Shown: positions 47,885 to 58,974, counted from the stretch's first letter. The stretch is DNA of 64,000 bases from Melastoma dodecandrum (GCA_029817715.1 JARUPY010000474.1:6014001-6078000); one strand, 5' to 3'. Notes: generated by a model from the sequence alone, not told the origin. Made by a program: numbers and translations.

Positions 47885-48756
47885 ATGGTGTTTTAATTAA
47901 CTCGATGTTTGTTACAACTGACTGTTGGTTTTTTTTAAAAAAATTCAAATACGATAATAAGTTTCAAATTTTCTAATTTACGGAACTTAAATCGCTAATT
48001 GAAATTACGATTTAGCTCCACGAAGGAAGTCGCTACTAGTAGCGACTTCCTTCGTCCTAACATAAATCGTCACTTCAAGTAGCGATTTAATGGGGATTGA
48101 GCTGAAATCGCTACTTCAAGTAGCAAGTTCATTAAGGTAAGTAGGAAATCGCTATTACAAATAACGATTTTTAAGAATAGGCAAAGTTCACATTTTTGGA
48201 AGAATAGGGATCTATTTTGTCAGAAAACGCTACTTAGAGTAGCGATTTCTCACATGGTGAAGTGGGCCTCCATTCTGTTAAAAGTCGCTACTTCGAGTAG
48301 CAATTTGTTTGCATTGAAAAAATCGTTACTTGAAGTAGCGACTTCTAACATAATGATGAACTTCACACTTCGTAAATTTTGAAATTTCTTACGAGACACG
48401 CCTCTGTTAGAAATCGCTCCTTGAAATAGCGAGTTTTGTAATGCACCGAAGAAAACCGCTGTTTCAAGTAGCGATTTCTAATAAAGCCTTTTCCAATTCC
48501 TTTGTCTACGCATTCAGAGATACAACCAACTTTTTCACTCTTGACCGGCGATTTTATGTGGGTGTGGCTCCATTCCCGTTAAGTCGCTACTTGAAATAAC
48601 GACTTCATTTGTAGAGCTAAATTGCTAATTCAAGCAGCGATTTAAGTACCGTAAACTAGAAAATTTGAAACTTATTGTCGTATTTGACAAAAAATTTTTA
48701 AAACTCACAGTAGATAGGAACAAACCTCGAATTAACTCTGCATTCGTCCTGAATAA
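47885..48756. mobile_element. Inverted-repeat element made of about twelve palindromes
   Basis: Terminal inverted repeats of about 150 bases: 47900-48050 matches the reverse complement of about 48590-48740, including ATAATAAGTTTCAAATTTTCTA on one side (two runs) and AAATCGCT...GATTTAGCTC. Inside, palindromes of the type AAATCGCTACTT/AAGTAGCGATTT are centred near 48001, 48037, 48076, 48117, 48158, 48236, 48293, 48332, 48423, 48465, 48593 and 48631. Most neighbours are 37-42 bases apart; several larger gaps are near multiples of 40. The second one is a perfect 34-base palindrome (48021-48054). No ORF and no certain target duplication. I know no family with this layout; a MULE-type or foldback MITE is the nearest guess. 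Confidence 0.8.
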
Positions 48757-49103
48757 ATGCATCATCACCTCTCTAGAATGGCTCAAAATGCTCTTAGTCT
48801 TAGAAAGCACAAGCACCTAAAAATTGCTTGCCATCATCCAAGGTACTATAAGAATGAGTCATGGTTCCCCCACATTACTTCTCCGTTCGTCATGGCATCA
48901 AAATAGCTATTTCGCAGACCAAAGATGCATCCTCGTTCGCGACCGACATGAGAAAACATGATCGAGAAGCTTTTGGCATGAATGATATAATACTCTTACA
49001 AGACCACATACTATCCTGCAAAAGTTGCATACAATACGAGGAAAGGTTCCTCTGTCTCTCTCTCGACTCAACAAGATGACATTAATATTACACAACTCAC
49101 TAG
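48757..49103. other. 3' UTR of TatA gene and spacer
   Basis: Downstream sequence of the minus-strand TatA gene; no other feature recognised. Confidence 0.4.
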
Positions 49104-50179
49104 TCAAACACTCTCCTTGGTGCTCCCAACTTTCTCATCCTCCTTCGCCTCGGTCACTTGCTTCGGCTCGTCCACCGCAGATCCCGATCCCGATGTCGTC
49201 TCAGGTTCCTTCTTGAGCTCTGACTCGAATTCCTTGGCAGCCTGCAAAATGAAAATGACTTGACATGAGACCTAATCTTTTGGCATCCATCTGGAGCATT
49301 GCAAGTGAAATAAGCATTGTTTCGGAGGTTACAATTAAGATTTAAGTCCGACTCCCAGTGTAAGGCGAGTGGTTCTCAAGCTGAAGTTTCGACAGAACAA
49401 ACTACATATCATATCTTCCTCCATCACAGCAAGAGCTACGCCTTCGCACAGAACATCAAAAAGCATAAATATTCCTATTCAGACAGGATACAGGAAACCC
49501 GAGAAAACTGCCTTCTCTAAGGTAAGAAACCAGCCGGGCAGAAGCTCGAAATCGAGATGTAGGTAGGACACAATTCCTCGACCAGAAGCAACATCGGACT
49601 ACCTCATGCACATCGACCACTGCTGGGGCCAGTGCCCGGGCAATGGAGAATTCACGTTTACAATGAACATCGATGCAAGCCCGGAAACTTTTCCAGCAAC
49701 AACTCGACTCTACCGATACAGGGCTACCACCTAACCATGGCTGACGCTAGTCAACGGACCTAATCGAGGCAGAACCAGAATAATCCCAATTCCAATGAAC
49801 CAGCCCTCAGCCTCAAGAACCCTAAAATCAGGAAACGACTCCCGAATACACTGACCTGCTGGAAGCTCTTGACAGTCTTCCCGATGCTTCTCCCGACCTC
49901 GGGCAGCTTCTTGGGCCCAAAAACCAGCGCCGCCACCCCGGCGATGACCACGAGCTCCGGTACGCCAAGTCCGAACAGGGCGTTGCAAGTCAACCCCTTG
50001 TTCTTCGACCGGTGGCTCCTCCTCCTCCTCCCAAGACCAATCACAAAGGAGCGACCTTGAACCGCGGGAGTCATCAACGGTGGGATCCTAACGGAGGAAG
50101 ACAGAGGCGGCGTTCTGGGTAAGGTAGAGGAGGAGGAGAAGAGGGGAAGGGATAAGGAGGAGGATGACGAAAGCTGCAT
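49104..50179 (-). CDS. TATA: Sec-independent translocase TatA/Tha4, chloroplast
   Basis: Two exons on the minus strand, 50179-49856 and 49241-49104, phase 0, 153 residues. Residues 1 to about 65 are Ser/Thr/Arg-rich, a chloroplast transit peptide. Then comes the TatA core: CNALFGLGVPELVVIAGVAA with the membrane helix, the conserved Glu75 (PEL) and the FGPKKLPEVGRSIGKTVKSF hinge and amphipathic helix. Exon 2 gives the acidic tail AAKEFESELKKEPE. Tha4 assembles with cpTatC-Hcf106 in the thylakoid membrane and helps move folded, twin-arginine proteins driven by the proton gradient. The ATG at 50179 is preferred to the upstream ATG at 50245 because it gives a typical transit peptide; the upstream one would add 22 residues. 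Confidence 0.95.
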
Positions 50180-50404
50180 CTTTTGTTTTTGTTCTCTTAG
50201 GAGGATGTCCTCTGGTCGTTTTGGTGGCTTCGACGGCGAATCCAAAAGACGATGAGATTTTGTCTGTGTTTTGATAATTTTTTGGGTTACTCGGGAAGGA
50301 CAAAAGCTATTTTACTTTTCTTTGCCGAACAAACTATGGGTAAATTGAAATAACTAACTCATGTTTGTGAAAAGTCTCTTTAGGCTAAAATGTTAAATAT
50401 ATTA

Positions 50405-52845
50405 TGAATAATTGTGAATGCAATTACGACTCCGAGTAGTAACTATCGAGACACTTCGCCTGCCGAGACTCTTCATCTATCAAGACCTTTTATATATCGA
50501 GACCCTTCATCTACCGAGACGTTTCATTTGGTTATACTATAAATAGAGGGCCTTGTAAGAAGTATTTTGTACCTTGATCGAAATCAATAAAGAAACACTT
50601 TCCCCTTTCTACGTTCTTTCTGTTGTGTACTTCTTCCTTATTGTTTCGTTGTTTTATAACACGTTATCATCACGAAGCTCTAACGGAAAGCGAGGAAAGA
50701 AAAGAAAAACGACGATCGTCTGCAAGATTCTTCGGATTGAAAGGGCGCTAAATCAGCGATTTTGTGGAGTTTGTAAACGGTAATCTTACACGCTATTTTA
50801 ATATTTTTATTACATTTATCGAAAAGTTTATTCGTACCAAATGTCGATCTCCCGAAACGGATCCACGATCCCGAGAAGCGGATCATTGATCATCAATTCC
50901 TAGAAGCGAATCATTATGTCCCAAAAGCAGATACTCGATTTCCATAAGAGAATCCTCGATTTTCTCAATACCCAGAAGGGAAAGACACTGCGTAATTAGT
51001 AAGCAAAATGGAGGTTCCCGGAAGCAAATCCTCCACCAATGAAAAATGCACTTGTCTTGTTGACAGTGCATCGACGCATACTATTTTGAAAAGCAAGAAA
51101 TTCTTTACCGTCTTGGTAATGAACGAAACAAGTGTCAATACAATATCTGGAAGTACAAAAATCATTAAGGGCTCCGGAAGAATAAATATCTTATTATCCA
51201 GAGGAACAAATATTTGTATCGATAATACTTTGTATTCCTCTAAGTCTCAGATAAATTTATTGAGTTTTAAATATATCCGCAGAAATGGATAGCACATTGA
51301 GACCTCAAATGAAAACTAAAAAGAATATTTGTGTATTACAAATATCATCTCAGGTAAGAAATGTATATTAGAAAAACTACCCGCAGTTTCCTCTGGACTA
51401 TATTTCATAAAAATAAGTGTTGGCGAAGTACATGTTATTACAAACCAGAAGTTTGTTGACCAAAATAATTTTATTACATGGCATGATCGATTGGGGCATC
51501 CTGGAGCTATAATGATGCGAAGAATAATTAATCATTCGCGTGGACATTCATTGAGAAACCAGAAGATTGTTCTCCCCAATGAATTTTCTTGTGCCGCTTG
51601 TTCCCAAGGGAAGTTGATAATTAGGCCATCACCATCGAAAATTAGGGTTGAACCCTTAAAATTTCTTGAAAGAATAAAAGGGGATATATGTGGGCCTATT
51701 CATCCGCCATGTGGACCATTCAGATACTTTATGGTATTAATTGACGGATCAACAAGATGGTCACATGTGTGTTTATTGTCAACTCATAATCAAGCATTTG
51801 CAAGATTGCTTGCTCAAATTATCAAATTATGAGATCATTTTCCGGATTATCCAATAAAATGTATTCGTCTTGATAATGCCGGTGAATTTACTTCCCAAGC
51901 TTTTGATGATTATTGTATGTCAATTGGGATAAGTGTTGAACATCCTGTAGTACATGTTCATACACAAAATGGCCTTACAGAGTCATTGATAAAACGTCTT
52001 CAATTAATTGCAAGACCGTTGCTTATGAGATGAAAACTCTCGATACATGCTTGGGGACATGCTATTTTGCACTTGGCAGCGTGCGGCAGCATTAATTCGC
52101 ATCAGACCTACAAATTATAATGAAGTCTCCCCTTTGAAAATGATTTATGGTCAGGAACCAAATATATCTCATCAAAAAATTTTCGGGTGTGCGGTAGACA
52201 TGCCTATTGCTCCTCCACAACGCACAAAGATGGGACCCCAAAGGAGATTGGGAATATATGTTGGATATGAATCACCATCCATAATTAAATATCTTGAGCC
52301 ATTGACGAGTGATTTATTTACGGTACGGTTTGCCGATTGTCATTTTGATTAAATGATATTTCCAACATTAAAAGGGGAAAATAAGCAGTTGGAAAAAGGA
52401 AATAATCTGGCGTGAGTTATCATTATCTCACTATGATCCTCATACAAAGCAATCGGAACTCAAAGTTCAGAAAATTATTCTCTTGTAAAACTTAGCAAAT
52501 CAATTGCGAGATGCTTTTACTGACCCTAAGAAAGTGACAAAGTCTTGTATTCCAACTGCAAATGCTCCGATAAGAATTGATGTCCCTGAATAATTATGAA
52601 TGCTGTTATGACTCCGAGTAGTAACTGTCGAGACTCTTCGCCAGCCGAGACTCTTCATCTATCAAGACCTTTCATATACCGAGACCCTTCATCTGCCGAG
52701 ACGTTTCATTTTGTTATACTATAAATAGAGAACCTTGTAAGAAGTATTTTGTACCTTCGATCGAAATCAATAAAGAAACTCTTTCCCCATTTCTACGTTC
52801 TTTCTCTTGTGTACTTCTTCCTTATTGTTTCGTTGTTTTACAACA
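50405..52845 (+). mobile_element. Ty1/copia deletion derivative with short LTRs
   Basis: Direct repeats of about 257-259 bases at 50405-50661 and 52587-52845 begin TGAATAATT and end AACA. Each has a TATA-like CTATAAATAGAG word and a T/C-rich 3' end. The word after the 5' LTR (CGTTATCATCACGAAGC) resembles the primer-binding region of many short-LTR copia elements. The internal region is only 1925 bases, holding protease to integrase but no reverse transcriptase or RNase H, so it could move only with help. No target duplication was identified, and the 5' ends of the LTRs are slightly uncertain. Confidence 0.8.
51008..52351 (+). pseudogene. Copia pol fragment: protease, GAG-pre-integrase, integrase
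   Basis: A frame at 51008-51290 has VDSASTHTI (aspartic protease region, DSA in place of DSG). 51329-51830 has WHDRLGHPG...CAACSQGK (GAG-pre-integrase, H/C zinc motif) then GDICGPIHPPCGPFRYFMVL and IDGSTRWSHV (integrase core). Further integrase sequence with breaks continues to 52352 (NYNEVSPLKMIYGQEPNISH; FGCAVDMPIAPPQRTKMGPQ; GIYVGYESPSIIKYLEPLT). Stops and frame changes lie at 51291, about 51831 and 52033. The 3' end stops before the reverse transcriptase. Confidence 0.85.
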
Positions 52846-53391
52846 AGTCTATTCAATTCGTTCAATTTTTTTATATTTTTATTAAAAATTTATATAAAAA
52901 TATCATTATAACGAATTTAGTGGATTTTTATATTTTAGTCGAATTTAGTGTAATAGTACATGTTTAAAAATCCAATAAAGTCCACTAAAAATTTTTTATA
53001 ACTTTCCGATGGGATTAGTATACGATTAATACTGATATTATTAAATTCGTGTCAATAAGCCTGATCAAATGTACTAAATAGTATTAGTAAAATACTAAAT
53101 TGTGAGTACAATATACTAAGTTTATTACTGTATAATTGTTTAGTACATTTTAATGCGCTTATTAATATGAAATTATTAAAAGCCCGTTCAATTGTATGTC
53201 TAAGTCTATTGATCCGTTACCAGACCACTTTGTGGCGAATTACTTATATTTTTTAGTAAAAATTTACTAAAAATTGACGAAATTTTATAAATGCCAAACA
53301 AGTAAGCTTTAGGGATGTACAAACAATATTTGTGTTTCATTTCACTACAACCATATTAAATAGTTACAATACTGAAAAGAAAAGAGAAGAA
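52846..53391. other. AT-rich spacer
   Basis: Rich in TTAGTA/TACTAAA words at about 53000-53150; no gene recognised. Confidence 0.4.
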
Positions 53392-53399
53392 ACTGTTAG

Positions 53400-53959
53400 T
53401 AGAGGTGAGCATTCGGATTGGACTCGGATATCCGAGTCCGAATTTTACCCAAGTCCGAACTTCCGAATTATATTTTTTGAAGTCCGAGTCCAAGTCCGAT
53501 TGTATATCATTCCGAATTTCCGAGTCTAAAAATAATTCGAGCTCGGAATTCGAATAATCCGAAATTTCCGAATTTCACGCTTAAACATATTATTCCAAAA
53601 TCATCCGCATCTATTGCTTCAAAAACTAGTCTAAAATTTCATGTCCATATAAGATTAATAACAATTCGCATGTCACAACAATAATAACAATAATAATAAT
53701 TCAATGTCCACGTAAGATTAATAACAATTCTCATGTCATAACAATAATAATTCAATTTCCACGTAAAATTAAACTGATTAATCTAAAGTTCGGATAATCT
53801 GAAATAATATCTTTATAGTCCGAATCCAAGTCTGAATTCGAATTATAAATTTTGTTAAGTCCGATTCCGAGTCCGATGTTGAAACTATCCGAATCCGAGT
53901 CCGAAAAAATTCGAATATGGGACTCGGAATTCGGATATCGGATATTTTGCTCAACCCTG
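53400..53959. mobile_element. hAT-type non-autonomous element (560 bp)
   Basis: Flanked by a perfect 8-bp target duplication ACTGTTAG (53392-53399 and 53960-53967). Inverted ends read TAGAGGTGAGCA and CAGGGTTGAGCA, like the AGGGGTGAGCA ends of plant hAT elements. Both subterminal regions are crowded with CCGAGTCCGA, CCGAAT and TCGGA words in both orientations (53410-53580 and 53780-53945), typical hAT subterminal transposase-binding repeats. The middle is AT-rich with two related ATGTCCATATAAGATTAATA-type copies at about 53640 and 53703. No transposase. Confidence 0.85.
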
Positions 53960-54024
53960 ACTGTTAGCATTATCCTGGCCTTGTGTGTCCCAAAATGCCC
54001 GCCTCAAAACGCAATTCCTTGCAC

Positions 54025-56646
54025 TCATTTCTTTCCTCTGATACGCTTCCGTAGATGCTCTAAGCTCGCCACTCTCCGCATCAATGGGGCGGCTCCTCCC
54101 TTCTGATTGTTGCTGCCCATGGCGGATGCGTCCGAGAAGTCGCTGTTGGATTTCGTTTCGTGAGAGGCGGGTTTCGGGTTACCAGGATTTGGTTCGTAGG
54201 ACTGGTATCCCGGGGATGCGTCTGGGGGATTGTCATCGAATGAAGGCACGATGGCTGGCAAGATCTCGGGCAGCATCGTGTGAAACATTGGGTTAAACCC
54301 GGTTAGTCTTTTGACTTTCTCCTCAGCCATCTTCACCTGGAGAAGATAGATTATTCGGAGATTACGCCAGATCTGCATCCCGGGAGGTAATTAGACAGGT
54401 GGTCATGCGGAAGGAAGAGACTAGTACCTTAGCTCTTAAGGTCTCGACATCGGCTTTCAAAACTCGGTTGTCCACAGAAGCATTGCTGAGCTTCTGGTTT
54501 ATATTTCCTAGACGCTTCAGTAAAGAGGAATTCTCGACTCTTAGCTGCGCAACCTGGCATTTGAAAACTCAAGATTGAGTCCTTGTTGCCGGCCTCGCTT
54601 TTGTTAATACAGGTATTCACAAATAGAAGGGAATACCTGTGTTTCAAGATCAGTCAAATGTGCCTGCTTTCTTTTTCTAGATTGTCTGGCCGATTCACGG
54701 TTGGAAAGCATCCTGGAAAGGGAAATAGATATCAGAATTACTTCCAAACGCATCATGGTATGTAGAAAACCAATCTCTGATTCACGACCGGTTACGTACA
54801 AGAAACAATGATCATGTACTACTCGTGCTAATGTAATCTCATTCTGGTAGATATATGGAGGCGACTACATGGCGAATTCACAAAAGCTATCGTCCTCGAA
54901 GCCAACATTATCACAGCTCTGCCAATACCTCCTGACGCGCTTTGCATCTGCAGGATTCATGTTCTCTGTCGTAGCAGTTTCTTCAATTTCATCGTCGTCC
55001 AATTGATCTATCGATGACCCGCTAGTTCCCGACCTCACCGGAACAGCGGCTTTCATTTGGTTAGCCGATTGGGAATCGGTTACCTTCTCTAGAGATTTGG
55101 ATGGTTGGTGCCCTGATCCTAAACAATACACAGAGAAAAGGAATGATTTGCTAAAGTTTCCACTCAAAGGAAAAGAAACTTACTCCAAAACAAGGTTAAA
55201 ATCATTGTTATTAAAGTTGCAAGGCGTACCTAAGGCGCTAGGGTTGTTTATCACCTGAGGCGAAAGGCGCAAGGCGAGGCACTCGCCTCATCGAAAAAGA
55301 CGATGATGTAAAGAAAAATAAATTTTACTTACGAAAAGCATGAATTGTTTTTGGCTGCTTGGCTAAGCTGGAAAACACAAAAAAGGGCAGGGGAGAGTGA
55401 TTGAAGGGAGGGCGTGTCAGTGGTTCAAGGTCTGAGGAAAGGGTTATGGAGGAGCAATCGATTGAAGATGTGGGGGAGGGGGACTGATTAAAGGAGAGAG
55501 GATATTTTAATTACTTAGGGATGCAAAGGCGAGGAAGGCGAGCGCCTTATGCGCCTCGCCGCCTCTCACTGAGGCGCACGCCTCAATTGCGCCTTATCGT
55601 TGTCGTCTCACCTCGTCGCCTAAGCGCACGAGGCGCTCGCCTTTAATAAAACTGGTTCAAATTCTCGATATTTCTCAGTAACTTGACATGAGATCTTAAG
55701 AAACATGTACATTCTATATCCATATCCACGGGTGAATTATCCAGCAACCATTTGCTGGTTAGTTTACCAGGACAGAGGCCTTCACCGAAACAAAGGAAAC
55801 AGTAAAAGGGAAAGAAGCAATGATTTTCTAACTACAATCCACCCTTACGGTTGGTTAATTATGCAGGCAATTGACAAAGATGTCGCAATTAGCCGGAAAA
55901 TATACCTTTGGATCCGGGTTGAGATGCCTTAGCAACCTGAGCGCAATCCACAGAAGCGGAATCTTGTCGCCTGACGAAAGAAGCCTGCCCACATATTCAA
56001 AAAGGTCACTAACAATGAAGTCCTCCTCTAGATGAGGCAAAAACACACCAGTAGGAAGCAACATCGACACGCCAAAGATGACAATCCCTAATTCTCTACA
56101 ACACTATTGGCCCTTCCGAATCTTGTTTCGGTATGTTGATTCTACAGACAATCGAGCACCACACATAAGTTTCGAGACCTGTCCTCAAAGGGATGACCAA
56201 ATCTCCTTCCTGGTCACACACATTGCTAGGCTCAAGTCAACTCCATGGATCAGCCAAATCACTTCTTCTATACTTACTCGAAAGAGCTGTCGACGAGCAA
56301 TGCCGAAGGCGGCCCGACGAAGCCCATTCACAGGACGCACTGGCACTACCCACTCAGAAAAAAAAAAAAAACTCAACAAACAAATCTCGCGGACTAAGGA
56401 GACGAAAGGCTAGGATCACTCGAGCACACAGGAGATGATCAGAATCACCCTGGAAAGAGCGACGGCGGCACAGGCGAGGTTGAGCTTGGTCTTGAGGTAA
56501 GCCTGGTACTCCTGGGAGTCCACCGGTATCTTTCCCGCATTAGCGATGGGGACAGCATTACCATCGGCAGCCCCAGCCGCATCGGCGGATCCCTGGGGCA
56601 GGCGGCGACAGGAGGGCGAGGGGGATTTGGTGGCCCTACTATCCAT
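54025..56646 (-). CDS. Group C bZIP transcription factor (bZIP63/CPRF2-like)
   Basis: Six exons on the minus strand: 56646-56449, 55984-55906, 55118-54929, 54712-54637, 54553-54428, 54336-54025; 326 residues. Exon 1 has [20 protein letters not shown] and AAVALSR, conserved in group C. The basic region is [20 protein letters not shown] with N160 and R168 in the N-x7-R spacing, followed by a long zipper ([40 protein letters not shown]). Then [12 protein letters not shown] and the C-terminal [16 protein letters not shown], both as in Arabidopsis bZIP63. These factors bind ACGT and ACTCAT elements, dimerise with group S bZIPs and respond to energy status through SnRK1. The usual N-terminal SxEEIS..FW motif is absent from the visible gene. 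An alternative ATG at 56706 in the same frame would add 20 residues. A 452-bp transposon lies in intron 2. Confidence 0.92.
55203..55654. mobile_element. hAT-type MITE in a bZIP intron (452 bp)
   Basis: Inverted ends CATTGTTATTAAAG and (inward from the right) CAGTTTTATTAAAG match at 12 of 14 bases. The 8-base flanks are GTTAAAAT (55195-55202) and GTTCAAAT (55655-55662), a target duplication with one change. Both subterminal parts are dense in AGGCG/CGCCT words (CTAAGGCGC, GAGGCGAAAGGCGCAAGGCG, ATGCGCCTCGCCGCCTC). The left end also matches the left end of the hAT element at 25469 (12 of 14), so the two are probably related. Confidence 0.8.
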
Positions 56647-56706
56647 TGTTGTTCTCTCCCTCCTCCTCCTCCCTTGGGACGACAAATCACAAATGGTTTG
56701 AGGCAT

Positions 56707-58600
56707 AATTTTGCATGGTGGTTTTCTTGTCTGCCCCCCCAACTAATTATTTATAACCTTCCCCAAAAATAAAATAAAAACAACGAAAACGTAAAAATAA
56801 TAATAGTTGTGTTGTGGGGGGGATAGAAGATCTTATTTAAATTTTAATTTCAAAGAAAAGAAAAGAAAGAACAAGTGGATTTTGATGTCTAATCAGCATC
56901 ACGTGGATGCCCCACATCCCCCTCCATTTTTCATTAAGTTTCCCTCTATGCGTAAAAAATATTTAGTGTTGGATAAGGAGGAGGAGGGCCTTTTTTTGGC
57001 TTCTAGCTTGGAATTGTGATATTCTTTTTTTTTTAATAAAAGGAAAAGCAAAAAAAAAAAAAAAAAAAAATGGAAAACCAAGGAAAAGACGCTTTCCATT
57101 TACTCCTTCGGCATTGTCCGGTCCGGTCCGTCCTGTCCTGACCTTTAGGAACGGGCAACAGAAAAAGTCTTTCTTTTTGAGAAGGGGAGGGACCCATCCA
57201 TCAGGGATTCCGAGTGAAGTTGGGTCTTTTTTTTTTTTAGTTATAGATTAAAAATGATTTAATTCATATTCAAATCAAATCCATAATTTGGAATAGTCTA
57301 ACAGTTTTGTAATTCCTTTTGAAGCCGTAATAAAAAAAATGATAATAATTTTACGTTACTAATGTCCAAAGCACGTGATTACCAACAAAAGGAAATAATC
57401 CCTTTTTTTCTAAACAAAAAAAAAAAAGAAAGAAAGAAAGATGGATAAGTAAGCGGAGGGTGTCTGTTTACATTTGTGGATAAGTACGAGGGGTGGGGTG
57501 AGGGAGACACGTCAGTCAGATGTAGCGAACATTCACATGGGGTGTGTTATTTAAGTCAGCGAATGGGGGGTCCTCCACTTTCATGACGTGGTGCCGACGA
57601 CGTGATTCCCATAATTCCACATCCTTATCCCTCCTCCTCCTCCTCCTCTTGAGAATTTGGGTATTCCTGATTGGGCCAAGTTTTTAGGCCCATTTAATAG
57701 GAGCTGAATTTTACTTTTTTTACTTTTACCAAGGAGAGAATTGGACAATTATTGCTTGTTTCCTGTCGGTGTGTCATTGTTTTCTAGCCTTACTCATTTA
57801 TCATAATGAGGTAAGATTTTATAGCTTAGTTTTAAATTGGATCAAATTTCGAGATTCAACCGTGTAACAAACACTCGTTACTAACAAAACTCTAAGATTT
57901 TATATGGGAAAGCAGCTTCCTTTTCTGAGTATATTAAGAAAATATGTTTTTTTGTATGATTAATAATCCAACTTGAAGTTTTTGTTTAGTTATGATATTT
58001 TTAGTGGGGGGGGGGGGGGGTGGTTTGAAAGTGAACAACTTTTGTTGACTCTTCTACTTCAATCCCCCAATCTTCTTCTTTTGCGCTGATACCTAATTTT
58101 TGTCATATTCTATGGACCTAACTCATCCAAATCATTTTCATAATGATTTTATTATTATTCGTAGGGCGGCCATAAACTTTAGGTGTCGAATCCGTCCTTT
58201 TTCTGTTTCTAGTAGCTAGTTTCATGATTCTTGGTGAAACCGTAAAGTGTTCTTTTTGTAGCGTATTTACGGGCTGACCTAAGCCTCGAAATACAATTCA
58301 CCTGGTCCGAATAAATCATTCTCATAAGGGCTTGAGAGGTAAATTCAAGGACATATCCCACCTAATACCACTTGGGTATATTCTTGATCAAAATGGTAAC
58401 TTTAGTCTCCTGCCCATCGACTTTAGGGTGGCTTCCTTTTGACTAATTCCAAAAAGTATTATTCTTAGTCACCTTCTTCGCATGATGTCAAGTCGTGACA
58501 TTTTACCCCTCCCTCGCCAAACCCATATCTTAATGGGGTGACCCGATTTATGATTTACTTAGACTAGAAAAAACACGCGCAAGAAAGGAATCGTGTAGTC
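56707..58600. other. Intergenic region, no gene recognised
   Basis: bZIP promoter, then AT-rich DNA with A runs at 57050-57070 and 57416-57427 and a G run at about 58006-58020. CCTCCT repeats lie at about 57631-57650. No ORF with a known protein motif. Confidence 0.4.
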
Positions 58601-58861
58601 AGTCAGTTATCGGAAGGTGATTGATATCCGCTACCTACCGTGTTGATCTGTGGCGGTGGCAGATCGAACTACCGCTTCGTGGGGAAAAGGGAGAACTCGA
58701 AATGGGGGAAGAAGACGGTCATGAGAGCCGCGGAAACTAAGGAAGTTTGAAGGAGGATCCCTGAGCAAACTGGGAAGATTACCGCGTCCGGCCGCCTTGA
58801 TGCGAGCTATGTAACCTCCTCCGAATATATGTTGCAATGGGAAAAAAATGAGGCTTCATGC

Positions 58862-58974
58862 TTCCGCCAGCAGGTGAAACTGCCGCATGATCTGGGGTCT
58901 GTTACCACTGAGGCCGAGACCGAGAGAGAGAGAGAGACCCAGATCACGCTGGCAGCTTCAACTGCAGGAGATGC
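58862..58974 (-). ncRNA. MIR167: MIR167 precursor hairpin
   Basis: On the minus strand the 5' arm carries TGAAGCTGCCAGCGTGATCT (58960-58939 for 22 bases, ending GG), which is miR167 except for G in place of A at position 14. The 3' arm (58893-58873) reads CCAGATCATGCGGCAGTTTC, then ACC, the miR167* sequence. The arms pair over more than 28 bases (outer CTGCAG/CTGCTG, inner GGTCTC/GACCCC); the variant base forms a G:U pair with the star strand. A CT-rich terminal loop of about 45 bases joins them. miR167 directs cleavage of ARF6 and ARF8 mRNAs and so tunes auxin responses in flowers and roots. The open frames on the plus strand here are shadows. Confidence 0.92.

Noticed and set aside
47989..48643. 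CRISPR-like array (repeats at about 40-bp spacing)
   Set aside because: Repeats are palindromes with decayed spacers inside a terminal inverted-repeat element in a plant nuclear genome; no cas genes.
48861..49566. Plus-strand ORFs near the TatA gene
   Set aside because: Antisense to the TatA 3' exon and intron; no similarity.
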